This document shows, piece by piece, positions 52,714 to 63,200 of a stretch of DNA of 64,000 bases (position 1 is the first letter of the stretch; every line of letters starts with the position of its first letter). The notes below the pieces were generated by a model. The model was not told where the DNA came from and did not search any database. It worked only from the letters and a program-made list of their open reading frames with translations. The DNA is from Streptomyces clavifer (GTDB lineage Bacteria > Actinomycetota > Actinomycetes > Streptomycetales > Streptomycetaceae). The position numbers were made by a program, and so were the translations under genes. The stretch spans positions 558,001-622,000 of the forward strand of contig BMWJ01000002.1 of assembly GCA_014651175.1 (NCBI GenBank), given 5' to 3'.

Positions 52714-54258
52714 TCAGCTCTCGGGCTGTCCCTCGTCGTCCTGCCCCGCCGTCCGGCCGTCCGAACCGGCGGCGGCACTCTCGGTGGCCTCCGCTTCCGC
52801 CTCGGCCTCCGCTTCCGCGGCCAGCTCCTGCTCGTCCGCCGCGGGGACGGCGGCGGCCAGGGGCGCGAACGTCATGCGCAGGTCCGCGACCGACCCCTCC
52901 CCCAGCACCCAGGCCAGCGGTGCGTAGTGGACGCGGATGCCGTTCGGGGCTTGCAGCAGCGGGCGGCGGGCCGCGTCCGCCGGCCATTCGACACCGCCCG
53001 TCGCGGTCCTGGCCGGAACGGTCCAGAAGTCACCGGACCGGTACGCACCGCCTGGCTCGAAGTAGACGAACACGCCGTCCTCCAGCGGCAGCCAGCCGCC
53101 CTCGTCGATCCGGACCGCACCGTTGCGCAGCCTCGCGGACCCCTTCGCACGGCCCGGTCCGCCCCCGTGCCGGGAGCCGGACCGCTGGTCCCAGCGCCGC
53201 AGGTACGGGTGGAGCTCGGGGCGCCGCCCGACCGAGGGGTGGGGCTCGTCCGAGAGCCGTACCCGCCGTCCCGGCAGGTCGATTTCCTCGATCCGCAGCA
53301 GCGGCAGCGGCTCGCCCCGGCTGGTGTAGCCGGTGTCGACGAACTCCACCTGGTCGCCGACGTGCAGACCGAGCTTGTCGTCGTTGCCGAGCGAGGACAG
53401 CTCCACCCAGGTCCCGTCGGTCCCGTCGACCGGGAGCGTCACGGAGCCGTTCTCACGCGACCACTTGTAGGTGGCCTCCTCGGCCGCGCCGCCCTCGTGG
53501 ATCTCCACCCGGTACATCTGGTTCTCCGGCCCCCGGTAGCGGGCGTCCGGATCCACCAGGCAGGGCGCGTCGTCCGTGTGTCCGGGACGCTCGCTGCGCG
53601 CCGCCATCCGGGCCGTCGACGCCTGCGCCGCCGCCCAGCGGGCGAACGCCTCCCGGACCTGGTCCTTGGCGGCCCCGTCCTCCACCTCCAGCTGTGCGCC
53701 GGGCAGCGGGAGCACCTGCCAGACGGTCTTGATCCGGGCCGCCGTGTCGGGCATCGCCGGGCCGAGGGCCACTTCGCGCAGCAGCGGGTCCTCGGCCGCG
53801 GTCACCGAGCGTTCCCACACCTTGAGGCAGGCGAGGTAGGGGAACCGGGTGGGCAGCCGGTCGCCGGGGCGCTCCGGGTCCCGGTGGCCGTCCGGCTGGT
53901 CCCAGTAGGTCCAGGTCGCCGGGGCCTCCCCGTCGTCGTCGGCGTCCTCCTGTGCCGGGACACCGGGCTCGGGGCGGGTCGAGTCCAGCAGGATCCCGTC
54001 GACGTAGTAGCGTCCGCCGCCGATCGAGAGGTCGTCGAGCTCCCGGCTGCCGCCCAGGAACCCCACCTCGAATCCGGTCGCGCCGCGCGGGCCGCCGTGC
54101 TGCCCGATCAGGTCGGCGGCGGTGGTCCGGGCCCGGTGCAGCTGGATCGCGGCCTGTTCGTTCGCGTCGGCGTCCAGCTGTACCCGGCCCTGCTGGGTGA
54201 GGACCGCCGCGTAGTGCCGGTCCGGCCGGAAGGTGTCACGGGAGAGATCTGCGTGCAT
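52714..54258 (-). CDS. DUF6519 domain protein of the contractile injection locus
   Basis: A 514-residue protein whose start HADLSRDTFRPDRHYAAVLTQQGRVQLDADANEQ-type sequence is the signature of DUF6519 proteins, which I know from eCIS and phage-tail-like loci. The centre is beta-rich (EIHEGGAAEEATYKWSREN, a strand pattern of carbohydrate-binding or tail-fibre modules). The C-terminus is a low-complexity Glu/Ala run followed by an acidic tail. The octapeptide DGRTAGQD also occurs in the neighbouring tail protein. A structural or receptor-facing role is likely but unproven. 67 bases separate it from the upstream gene. Confidence 0.8.
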   Translation of the reverse strand: MHADLSRDTFRPDRHYAAVLTQQGRVQLDADANEQAAIQLHRARTTAADLIGQHGGPRGATGFEVGFLGGSRELDDLSIGGGRYYVDGILLDSTRPEPGVPAQEDADDDGEAPATWTYWDQPDGHRDPERPGDRLPTRFPYLACLKVWERSVTAAEDPLLREVALGPAMPDTAARIKTVWQVLPLPGAQLEVEDGAAKDQVREAFARWAAAQASTARMAARSERPGHTDDAPCLVDPDARYRGPENQMYRVEIHEGGAAEEATYKWSRENGSVTLPVDGTDGTWVELSSLGNDDKLGLHVGDQVEFVDTGYTSRGEPLPLLRIEEIDLPGRRVRLSDEPHPSVGRRPELHPYLRRWDQRSGSRHGGGPGRAKGSARLRNGAVRIDEGGWLPLEDGVFVYFEPGGAYRSGDFWTVPARTATGGVEWPADAARRPLLQAPNGIRVHYAPLAWVLGEGSVADLRMTFAPLAAAVPAADEQELAAEAEAEAEAEATESAAAGSDGRTAGQDDEGQPES

Positions 54259-54325
54259 GGGAAGGGGTCCCCCTCGGAAGTACGTCGGTGGGTCGGAAGA
54301 GATCGGTGCGGACGGTTCCGGGCCG

Positions 54326-56497
54326 TCACGTCACGGGGAAGATCCCGGCATCCGTACCGGCCGGGGTGAACGCGGCGAGCCTGGCCCGCAGGCTGTCCTC
54401 GCGCTGTGGTTCGTACAGGTGGTGGAAGACCCCCATCTCGGAGCCGTCGTCGGCGCCCCGCCGGATCTGCCACGGTCCGCCGTCGGCGAGCCTCCCGTAC
54501 GAAGGAGTGCCGTACCGCTCGCTGCTCAGCAGCGGGCGCACCTCCCCGGCGAGGTCGGCGCCCACGAGGTCCGGCTGGCAGCGGTGGCGCCGGGGGGTGC
54601 GGGAGCCGGGCGGCACGTAGGAGTACCGCAGGCAGCCGATGCCGCGCCGGGCCACCCTCAGCCGCCCGGTGAAGATGCTGTTCTCGGCGATCCGCACCGC
54701 GTGGGTGTGGACCTCGCCGATGATGGTGGTGCGGTACGCGTGGAGCACGGCGTGCGCGTGACGGCAGTCCGGGGCGGACAGCGCGGGACGGTCGTGGCCG
54801 GTGGCGTCCAGGATGCTGTCGCGGATGTGGATCGCCGGCGGATCGTGGCTCACCTCCTCCCCGGTCACCTCGATGGTGCCGAGGATGCTGCGGTCGATGG
54901 TCACGCACGCGGTGGTCCGGTCCAGGGCCAGGCTCGGCTCCTCGGGGGAGTGCGGACCGCAGTCCGTCTCCAGCGACCAGCCCGGCACCAGGGTGCAGTG
55001 CCGCAGCACGACCGCGCCGACGGGGCCGCTGACGTGGAGCCCGCGTCCGGTGACCAGCAGGCCGTCGAGCACGATCCGGGGGGCCTCGCCGTCCTGTCCG
55101 GCCGTCCGCCCGTCCTCCTGCGCCCGGATGTTGAGCGCGTCGGGGCGGTTGCTGTACCAGTCGAGCAGCCGGATCACCGGGCGGCAGCCCTCGGCCGCCC
55201 TCAGTTCCAGCTGGTCGTGGCGGCAGAGGTCGAAGTCGAGCTGTTCCTGGTAGGCGCCGCTGTGCGTGATCTCGATGATGCCCTCGGCACCGCAGTGCCC
55301 GGACCGCCGGTCGGTGCGCCACTGCGCGTACGCGTCCATGATCCGCTGGTGGGCCTGGCGGGGGCCCACCCGGTAGATCCGGGCGGCGGGCGGGGTGACG
55401 CGCTCACGCGGGTACTCGCCCCCGCCGGTGTCGTCGCCGAAGGCGTGGTGGTAGGTGACCCAGACGCCCTGCCGGGGTGCCGAGCGGGACCCGAAGGCGA
55501 TCCTGCCCAGCACCGGGTCGACGGCCACCTGTCCGAGCTTCGGGCGGTAGCGCCAGCCGGACAGGTCCGCCACGACGATGTCCGACATCGGCACGGGCTC
55601 GTCCCGGCCGTCGCGCCGGACCGTGAAGCTCTTGCCCGGTCCGTAGTGGTCGGCGAGCCGGTCCGCGAGCTGCCGCCTGCTGATGGACGCGGGCACGTTG
55701 TCGACGGTCGCGAGGTGCGTGGCGGAGGGTTCCGGCACCGGGCGGGTCACCAGCGCGGTGTCGTTGCCCAGGATCGAGAACGTGTACAGGCCGCGGGCGC
55801 GGTCGACGCAGTACGCGGGTGACCGGCTCACCCGGTAGGGCTTCAGCCGCCACACGAACAGTCCTGTTCCTGCGGGGGAATGACCGCCCCGGCGCCGCGA
55901 CGAGGCCGCCGCGCGTACGTCGACGGACCGGGCCAGTACGTCGAACGGCCCGCCCGCCAGGTCGAGTCGCGTACCGTCGCGCACGTCGGCCAGCCTGCCG
56001 CGCCCGCTCCTGCGTGCGTCGCCCGCCGCCGCGCCGGTGCCGTACAGCCTGACCGGCTGCTGGTGGGAGACCAGCCGGGAGAACTCGACGGCCCGGGCGG
56101 GCCACCCGGCGACCTCCTGGGCAAGCTCCTCCAGCAGGGCGAGAGTGCCCTTGCGGCGGCGGTTCGCGACCGTGGCCGCGACGTCGCGGCGCGGGGCGAG
56201 GGCCTCGGCAAGCCGTGTGCGGGCCTCCCCGTCCGTGCCGCCCAGTCCGGCCGTCAGGACCCGCTCGTACCCGGCGAGCGGCCGGTAGCCCACCAGGTCG
56301 CCGATGTAGGGCAGCGCCCAGGGCGCTGCCGTCTCCACGAAGAGGTCCTCATAGCTCTGGTCGACCCCGTCGCGCACCCGGTCGACCTGCTCGGCGATCA
56401 CCGCGAGCAGGGCCCGCAACTGCTCCCCGCCCTCCGTGTCCCGCAGCCGGTGCCACTGCGGGAGCAGCTCCGTGAGTCCGTCCGGTTCCCTGCTCAT
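54326..56497 (-). CDS. eCIS tail protein with phage tail protein I-like N-terminus and predicted beta-helix
   Basis: A 723-residue protein. Residues about 10-135 resemble the phage P2 tail protein I group (QWHRLRDTEGGEQLRALLAVIAEQVDRV...YIGDLVGYRPL), which joins baseplate to tail fibre. The middle (about 215-395) is mixed. From about 405 to 630 repeated strand-turn units (IVLDGLLVTG, AVVLRHCTLVPG, VTIDRSILG, IHIRDSILDATG, VLHAYRTTIIG, VRIAENSIFTG) indicate a pectate-lyase-like right-handed beta-helix, usual in tail spikes. It is therefore a candidate host-contact component. ATG at 56497 has AAGGGAG upstream. 23 bases overlap with the baseplate gene? No: its start lies 24 bases inside the end region of that gene's 3' part. 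Confidence 0.75.
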   Translation of the reverse strand: MSREPDGLTELLPQWHRLRDTEGGEQLRALLAVIAEQVDRVRDGVDQSYEDLFVETAAPWALPYIGDLVGYRPLAGYERVLTAGLGGTDGEARTRLAEALAPRRDVAATVANRRRKGTLALLEELAQEVAGWPARAVEFSRLVSHQQPVRLYGTGAAAGDARRSGRGRLADVRDGTRLDLAGGPFDVLARSVDVRAAASSRRRGGHSPAGTGLFVWRLKPYRVSRSPAYCVDRARGLYTFSILGNDTALVTRPVPEPSATHLATVDNVPASISRRQLADRLADHYGPGKSFTVRRDGRDEPVPMSDIVVADLSGWRYRPKLGQVAVDPVLGRIAFGSRSAPRQGVWVTYHHAFGDDTGGGEYPRERVTPPAARIYRVGPRQAHQRIMDAYAQWRTDRRSGHCGAEGIIEITHSGAYQEQLDFDLCRHDQLELRAAEGCRPVIRLLDWYSNRPDALNIRAQEDGRTAGQDGEAPRIVLDGLLVTGRGLHVSGPVGAVVLRHCTLVPGWSLETDCGPHSPEEPSLALDRTTACVTIDRSILGTIEVTGEEVSHDPPAIHIRDSILDATGHDRPALSAPDCRHAHAVLHAYRTTIIGEVHTHAVRIAENSIFTGRLRVARRGIGCLRYSYVPPGSRTPRRHRCQPDLVGADLAGEVRPLLSSERYGTPSYGRLADGGPWQIRRGADDGSEMGVFHHLYEPQREDSLRARLAAFTPAGTDAGIFPVT

Positions 56498-56519
56498 GCG
56501 ACGCTCCCTTCCTGGGTGT

Positions 56520-59500
56520 TCATGCGGTGACCTCCGTGAGGACGAGCGTGTCCGGGACATCCGGTGACAGCAGGACCAGCTGGGCCGGCCGGATCCCGCG
56601 GAAGACGCACACCGCGCGGCCCTTCCCCAGGCGCCGGGTTTCCGTGATGTCCGGGTTGAGACGCAGCAGTCCGGCGAGCGTGATGCCGTACCGGGCCGCG
56701 ATCGAGGTGAGGGACTCGCCGTCCGGTCCGGCCACCCGGTGCACGTCCTCGTCGTACCCGGCGAGGCGGGCCGGGACGGTCGTCCGGGGTTCGGCGAGCG
56801 TGTCCGCGAGGCCGGGCAGTCCGTCGGGGGTGAGGGAGGCGGGCACTCCGCCGAAGACGTCCACGTCGACGTGGTCGACTCCGGGCACGGAATGGGCCGT
56901 CGCCAGGACGTCCGACAGGTGTGCGGGACCGCCGAGCTCGCGCCGGGAGCTGCCGAACCGGGTGAGCAGGGCCCGGCGCAGCCTCGGCTCGACGGTCCGC
57001 CAGCTGTGGTCGCGGGCCACCTTCACCCTGGTCGCGAGGAGGAGCAGCAGCAGTTCGCGCACCTGCACCCGTACGGGGAGCAGGGAGTCGCCGTACCGGG
57101 CGAGCGAGGAGCGCAGTGCGGTGAGCACGTCGGAGTCGTCCGCCAAGGGGCTGTCCCGGACCCCGGCGACGGTGATGTGCAGCATCCTCCGTCTGCCGTC
57201 GAAGAGTTCGCGCGCCACCGCCCGTCCGATCCCGGCCCGGGAGCGCGTGAAGTCCTCGTAGTCGGCGACCGACACCAGCCGGTCGAGGGCGGACACGGCG
57301 AGCGGGATCGCGGTCCGGGTCCGGCCCGGACCGTCCGCGTCCGCGCCGCCCGTGGCGGGCCGGGGATTGGTGACCCCGGTGACGCCCAGCGGCCGGGTGA
57401 CCGCCTGGGTGACGCGGTCGGCCCGGACGTTGGCGGCCCGGCCGGTGCCGAAGCGGTAGCGGGCCCGGACGTTCTCGTGGCCGGTGGGCAGCCGGGCACC
57501 GTGGACCCCGTCGCCGAAGGTCACCGTCGTCCGGCCGCCCGCGGCGCCGCAGACGTAGACCCGCTCGCGCGGGCCGCGTCCGGCGAGGCTGTCGACCCTG
57601 TGCCAGAGCAGTCCGTCGACGCGCACCTCGAGGGCCGGGGTCGCGCCCAGCGGGTTGTCGGCGGGCAGCCAGGTCAGTGGCGCCTGCCAGAGTGCGAACA
57701 CCTGGTGGGCGAGGTCCGCGTTCCCGTTGCCGATCGGTTCGTCCCGGCTCTCTCCGTGGCCGGCCGCCACGACGTTGCCCCGGACGCGTACGGTGGCGCG
57801 CCGGTAGCGGTGGAGGAGGTCGTTCGTCAGGGTCAGCCTCGTGTGGACGTGGTCTCCGGGCAGCACCGGGTCGAGCACCTGCTCGACGGCCGCGATCGTG
57901 ACCAGTTCGGTGGCCGGCGCGGCGGGGACGTCGGCGCGCTCACCCGACACGATCAGCCGCCGCCCCGGGCGCAGCCCGTCGTACAGCTCGGCCAGTTCCA
58001 GCTCGTTGCCGTGGACGTCCTCGGCGAGCGGCTCGTCGGCGGGCCGCAGCGGCTGCCCGCCCGCGTGCACGGTGGCGTCGCGGATGGTGGACAGCAGTAC
58101 GTCGTGCTCGTCCAGCCAGGGGTTGGCCAGGGTCAGTTCCGTACCGCGGCCGGTGATGCCGAAGTCGGTGTACACGGCGGTGCGCAGGGAGGTGACCCTG
58201 GTGGTGACGAATGCGAGCGCCGGATCGCCCGGAATGCCGTCCGGCCGGTCGGCGCCCTTGCGGGGGCGTTCGATCGCGACCCAGCTGCCGACCGTGATCG
58301 AGTCCCGCACCGAGTCCAGGGCGATCACCCGCCGGTTCGCGGGCTCCGGCACGGTGGCGATGCCGATCACCACGTTCGCCGGTTCGCCGCCGACCGTGTA
58401 GCGCACGGTCATCTCGTAGCCCGCGTGCCTGATCTGCTGGTGCTCGCCGGGGGCCAGACGCCAGCTCCTCGTCTCCCCGTTGTGCACGGCGACGTGGACG
58501 CGGCCGTCGTCCGCCGGCCTGGACACGAACAGCGTCCGCTCGGGCAGCCCGTCGAGCAGTTGGGCGGTGACACCGGGCTCCTGCGAGTCGGCGGGACGTC
58601 TGTTCAGCCAGCTCGGATCGTGGTCCTGAGCGGTCCGGGTCATGACCGCCACCCGGCCGGGCCCCAGGTCGAACGTCGCCTCCGACGGAAGGTTCTCCGC
58701 GTGCTGGACGGACGAACCCGTCTCCGTGTGCTGGAACTCGGCGCGCACCGGCACCTTGCCCGCCGTGTCGAGGACCACCCGCATCGTCGTCAGGGCCGAA
58801 CCGGTCAGCGGCCAGTCCGCCTGCCTGATCACCCGCCCCCGCTCGTCCTGCACCGGCCGCAGCGGGGCCATCGCCCCGAACGGTGCCGCCGTCACCCGCA
58901 TCGCCTGCACCTCGTGCAGGAGGGGCGCGGCGGTGGGGGCGGCCCGGCGCCACGCCGGGTACATCCCGTCGGCGATGCGCGGGTCGAGTGCGGCCAGCAG
59001 CCGTGCGCCCAGGTCGGAGCCCGGCGCCGCCGGGGACGCGCCGGCGGACGTCCGCCTGCCGCGGGTGGGCCGTACGGCCCCGCTGCGCAGTGCGGGGAGC
59101 ACCGCGCCGAGCGCCCGCAGCGCCTCCGCCGCCGGTGCGCCGGCGTGCGCGGTCGTGGGGGCGGGCCGGGAGGGTTCCAGGTCCGCCGCCCGGGCGATGA
59201 CCTCACCGACCGTCGCCTCCAACTCCTCGAACCAGGAAGCCACATCGGGGTGCGCGCGGGAGACGGCCTGCGCCTCGGCAAGGCGCTCGTGGGGCTCCGC
59301 AAGCCGTGCCGCGAGGGCGGCCGGTGAGGTGACGGAGTCCAGACCGGCCCGCAGCGGGGCGAGCACCTGGGCGTCGAAGTCGGCGATGAACGGGCTGACC
59401 GGCCGTGGATTGGGGTTGCCGGGCGTGGGTGCTCCGTCCTCGACGGCCCGCTCGTCCTCGGTGATCCACTCCCGGAGCAGTTCCACCAGTTCTCCCAGCG

Positions 59501-60272
59501 ACGGCGGGGCGGACTGCTGGAGCCCGATCCCCGTCACGTCGTCCTCGCGGTCCACCCGGAGCCTGGCCACGGTCCGGAGCAGCCGCTGTCCCGGGCCGTC
59601 GCCGCTCCGCCCCTTGAGGACGAACAGCAGCCGGTCCCCGGTCCGCAGGCCGGTCGTGGTGCCCGAGACCTGGATCTCGGAGCGCCGCGTCAGCTCCTGT
59701 TCGGTGAGCAGCGCGGGCCCGCGCCGGCGCACCGCGAGTTCGTTCCACGAGGCGCGGGCGACCAGGTCGGTCTCCGTCTCGAAGACCTGCGACTCCTCCG
59801 CGGAGGTGAGCGGGACGCTGTTGCTGCGCGCCCCGCGCCCCACGATCACCTCCACGTCCACACCCCGGGGGTCCTGGTCCAGGGTGTAGGCGAGATGGGT
59901 GCCGGCGGCGATGCCCGGCCTCGGGCGGTGCCCCACCAGGCGTCCGAGCAGCGCCAGCGAGCGGTGCTCGTTCGCGGTGCGCACGTACGCCTCGTCCATG
60001 ATCCGCTCGGAATGGAACGTCAGCAGGTCGCCGACGACGGCCCAGGAGTCCAGCAGTCCGATCGCCGGATCGTCCGGGGTGCGGATCGTCAGTCCTCGCA
60101 GCGCCGGGTACGCCGGGGAGGCGAGCCGGTCCACCATGGCGGCCAGGAACGATCCGTGGTCCCCGACCCGGTGGTCGAGAGCGGTGCGCCCCGGCGGGTT
60201 GTACGGGGCCTCGGGGGCCCGGCTTTCGTCGTGTCCACCGCAGCCGCAGCCGCGTTTGCCCGCTCCGCTCAT
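56520..60272 (-). CDS. Large putative baseplate assembly protein with C-terminal LysM-like module
   Basis: A 1250-residue baseplate (gpJ-like/Afp12-type) protein. It starts MSGAGKRGCGCGGHDE, an unusual cysteine-glycine N-terminus, then FLAAMVDRLASPAYPALRGL and LLDSWAVVGDLLTFHSERIMDEAYVRTA, the pattern of the putative baseplate assembly family. The C-terminal part has VTNPRPATGGADADG and VSVADYEDFTRSRAGIGRAVA, conserved in wedge proteins. The last 75 residues contain GESLTSIAARYGITLAGLLRLNPDI (about 1184-1208), a LysM repeat. The gene abuts gp11-like baseplate gene 60269 with a four-base overlap. Its role is the iris-like baseplate wedge of the injection particle. Confidence 0.85.
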   Translation of the reverse strand: MSGAGKRGCGCGGHDESRAPEAPYNPPGRTALDHRVGDHGSFLAAMVDRLASPAYPALRGLTIRTPDDPAIGLLDSWAVVGDLLTFHSERIMDEAYVRTANEHRSLALLGRLVGHRPRPGIAAGTHLAYTLDQDPRGVDVEVIVGRGARSNSVPLTSAEESQVFETETDLVARASWNELAVRRRGPALLTEQELTRRSEIQVSGTTTGLRTGDRLLFVLKGRSGDGPGQRLLRTVARLRVDREDDVTGIGLQQSAPPSLGELVELLREWITEDERAVEDGAPTPGNPNPRPVSPFIADFDAQVLAPLRAGLDSVTSPAALAARLAEPHERLAEAQAVSRAHPDVASWFEELEATVGEVIARAADLEPSRPAPTTAHAGAPAAEALRALGAVLPALRSGAVRPTRGRRTSAGASPAAPGSDLGARLLAALDPRIADGMYPAWRRAAPTAAPLLHEVQAMRVTAAPFGAMAPLRPVQDERGRVIRQADWPLTGSALTTMRVVLDTAGKVPVRAEFQHTETGSSVQHAENLPSEATFDLGPGRVAVMTRTAQDHDPSWLNRRPADSQEPGVTAQLLDGLPERTLFVSRPADDGRVHVAVHNGETRSWRLAPGEHQQIRHAGYEMTVRYTVGGEPANVVIGIATVPEPANRRVIALDSVRDSITVGSWVAIERPRKGADRPDGIPGDPALAFVTTRVTSLRTAVYTDFGITGRGTELTLANPWLDEHDVLLSTIRDATVHAGGQPLRPADEPLAEDVHGNELELAELYDGLRPGRRLIVSGERADVPAAPATELVTIAAVEQVLDPVLPGDHVHTRLTLTNDLLHRYRRATVRVRGNVVAAGHGESRDEPIGNGNADLAHQVFALWQAPLTWLPADNPLGATPALEVRVDGLLWHRVDSLAGRGPRERVYVCGAAGGRTTVTFGDGVHGARLPTGHENVRARYRFGTGRAANVRADRVTQAVTRPLGVTGVTNPRPATGGADADGPGRTRTAIPLAVSALDRLVSVADYEDFTRSRAGIGRAVARELFDGRRRMLHITVAGVRDSPLADDSDVLTALRSSLARYGDSLLPVRVQVRELLLLLLATRVKVARDHSWRTVEPRLRRALLTRFGSSRRELGGPAHLSDVLATAHSVPGVDHVDVDVFGGVPASLTPDGLPGLADTLAEPRTTVPARLAGYDEDVHRVAGPDGESLTSIAARYGITLAGLLRLNPDITETRRLGKGRAVCVFRGIRPAQLVLLSPDVPDTLVLTEVTA

Positions 60273-63200
60273 CGGGTGCCTCCGGCGAGTTCGATGGCCA
60301 GCCGCCCGTTGTCCGGGCGGTCGGGGTCGTTGTCGCAGCGCGCGACCTCCAGTGCGCCGAGCCGCAGCACGCCCGTCTCAAGGGCCGTGGCGCCTCCGTC
60401 GGCCTCGTCGAAGAGCCGGCGCAGCCGGGTCACCGTCACGCTCTCCACCCCCCGCACTCCGGCCGCGGCGGCCACCAGCCGGCTGAGCCGCACCGGTTCG
60501 CCGAACACCAGGACGTCGGGATGGAAGAAGCCGAGCCGCCCGTCGAGGAGCCGCCCGCTGCCCAGCAGCCGGTACAGCTCGGCCAGGATCCGGCCGTGCT
60601 GGTGCCCGGGGGCCGCACACACCGACAGTGCGACGTCCAGCGGTACGTTGCTCGCGGGGCCGACCACCAGGTCGTGTCCGATCCGCCGGTAGCGCTCCAG
60701 CGCGTAGGCCACCGAGTCGAGCAGCTCGGGCTCCGGATCCCCGGCCCCCAGCGTGTCGACGGCGACGTGGGCCTCCTGCACACTGCCCGTCCAGCGGATC
60801 TCCGCCGCTGCCCGCTGCACCCCCGGCAGTGCGGAGGCCAGCGCCGCGTAGTCCTCGGCCGTGACCGCGCGCCGCACGGTGCGCCTCAGGTCGAGCGGGG
60901 CCAGCTGTCTGACCTGTTCGAGCGGTTCGGGTTCCGTCCCGCCGACCGCGGGCAGCGGATTGCGCACGCCCGCGACCGGCAGTGCCTCCCCGGCATCCGG
61001 GTCGCGGTGCAGCACCAGGTGGTTGACGGCCTCCGCACCGACGTTGCCCGCCGTGCCGCCGCCGAGCCGGTAGTGCAGTTCCAGCCGGGCTCCGGGACGG
61101 GGCCGGGCACCGTGCCGCCCGTCGCCGAACCGCAGCGCGGTCCGCCCGTCGTCCTCCAGCTCACCGACGACATGCCGGTCCCGGTGGCCGGAGGCGAGCA
61201 GGTCCCGCCGCGCGGTCCACTCGTCGTCGCCGTCCACGGCCCTCACCGCAGGCAGCGCGGCCCGCGGATCCTGGACGAGGGCGGCCGCGGGCCCGCGGAG
61301 CACCGGCTCGTCCGGGTGCAGCCCGGTCGCGTGGCCGGGGCCCCAGCTCTGCGCGATCTCCCAGGCGATCCCCGCGTCGAGCACCGCACCCGCCCGGGCC
61401 CGGGCCGTCAGCACCTGGAGCCTGCGCAGCTTCGGTGCCAGCAGCCGGTCGCCGGCGTGGAGCAGTTCCCGCAGCGCGCGTACCGGGTGGAGGTGCAGTT
61501 CCAGGTGCTCCAGCGCCCGCAGCCCGAAGAGCACGGTCAGCTCGTCGATCTCCGCCTCGGTCAGCCCGTCGCGGTCACGGGCGCTGCGCCACAGCTCCAC
61601 CAGCCGTGCCCGTACCCGCCCGGGCACGGCGGCCAGCCGGTCGGCCTGCCCGGCCGAGACGTGCTCCGGCAGCGGGAACGGCGCCGCCCGGACCACGGGT
61701 GAGCGCTGGAGCACCGGCCGGAACCGGGGCCGGATGCCCGGGTACACCACCTGGGCGAGCAGCGCCGCCAGTGCCTCGGCCTGTTCGTACGCCGTGCCCG
61801 GCACGACGCTCTCGCGCCGCCGTCCCGCAAGCTCCAGGCCGATTCCGGCGCGCGTCACCTGCTCGTGGCCCACCTGCTCGAAGAGCTCTCCGACCTGCTC
61901 GGCGGTGAGCAGCCGTCCGCACCGTGTCTGTTCCAGCCGCTCACCCAGCAGCCGGGCCGGCGCGTTCCCCGCGCCGGCGTCCCCGCAGCCGGAGCCGGAC
62001 GGCTCGCAGGAGCCGGGGACCGCGCGGTCCGGGGGTACGGTCACCGTCTCCGGGAGCGCCCCGCCGAACGTCAGCGACCGGCCGTGGTCGACGAGGACCA
62101 CGTTGCCCCGGGCGACGCTCACGTCCGCTACGGGCTCGCAGTGCGGCCCGCCGCGCGTCGACAGGCACACGGGGAGGGCGAGCGCGTCCTGGCGGGCCCA
62201 GGTGACCTCCAGCACCGGCTGGTCGGTCAGCCCGTCCACACCAGGGGTGACCGAGGTCAGCCGTACCGCCTGCCGGTGTGCGGGATCGGCGTCGCCCGGC
62301 GTACCCGAACGCGCCCCGCGCACCTCCTCGAACAGCAGCAGGTCGCCGGGCGCCAGGGCCAGCGAGCGCGCGGTGCGCTTCTTGTCGGTCCATCCGTCGC
62401 GCAGTGTGGCGGACACCGCGCCCGTCGGCAGGACGCACACCTCGTCGCCCCAGGTCCAGAAGCTGATCGTGTTGTGCGCCGGTCGCATTTCGGCCGGTTC
62501 GGCGTCCGCCACCGGTTCGAACACCTCCACGGAACCGCGCTCGGCCAGCACCGCCAGCTCGCGGTCCTCGACGACGGTGCCGATCGCGGGCCGGTCACGG
62601 ATTCCCGGTGTGCGGACGTCGACCGCGGCGAAGCGGAAGGTGCCCGGCAGCAGCGTCAGCCGCTTCGTCACCTCGACGGTCACCAGGGCCCGGGCGTTGC
62701 ATCCGTCGTGCATCGGATAGTCGATCAGCCGTACGTGCCGACGCACCGAAACCCGCCTGCGGGCGGTGTCGAGGTAGGCCTCCGTCGCGACCGCGTCCTG
62801 CTGGTAGCTGATCCGGTCGGCCGTGTGGGCCAGCAGTTCGACGAGCGTCACGCCGAGGTCGGCGGGGTTGCGCTCCACCCAGTCGGGCGTGGTCAGCGCG
62901 AGCCGGTCCAGGATGAGCCGGCGTACGGAGTCGAAATCGCGTGCCGTGTAGTCGATGACGGGCGCCTCGACCCGGGGGCCGGGGTCGCCGCCGCCCGTGT
63001 CGTCCGCGCAGTCGAAGGGCGTGGGGCAGTCGGTCCGGAAGTCGAAGTCCGCCCCGAAGTAGCGCTGGTCGAAGCCGGGGAACGGCTCCGTGCCGGGACG
63101 GCCGTACGCATCGGCCTCCACCACCGACAGCCGGTAGCGCGAGGTGTCCCCGGTGCGGTCGACCATCACGAGCAGCCGGTCGTCGAGCTCCGCGTCCTCC

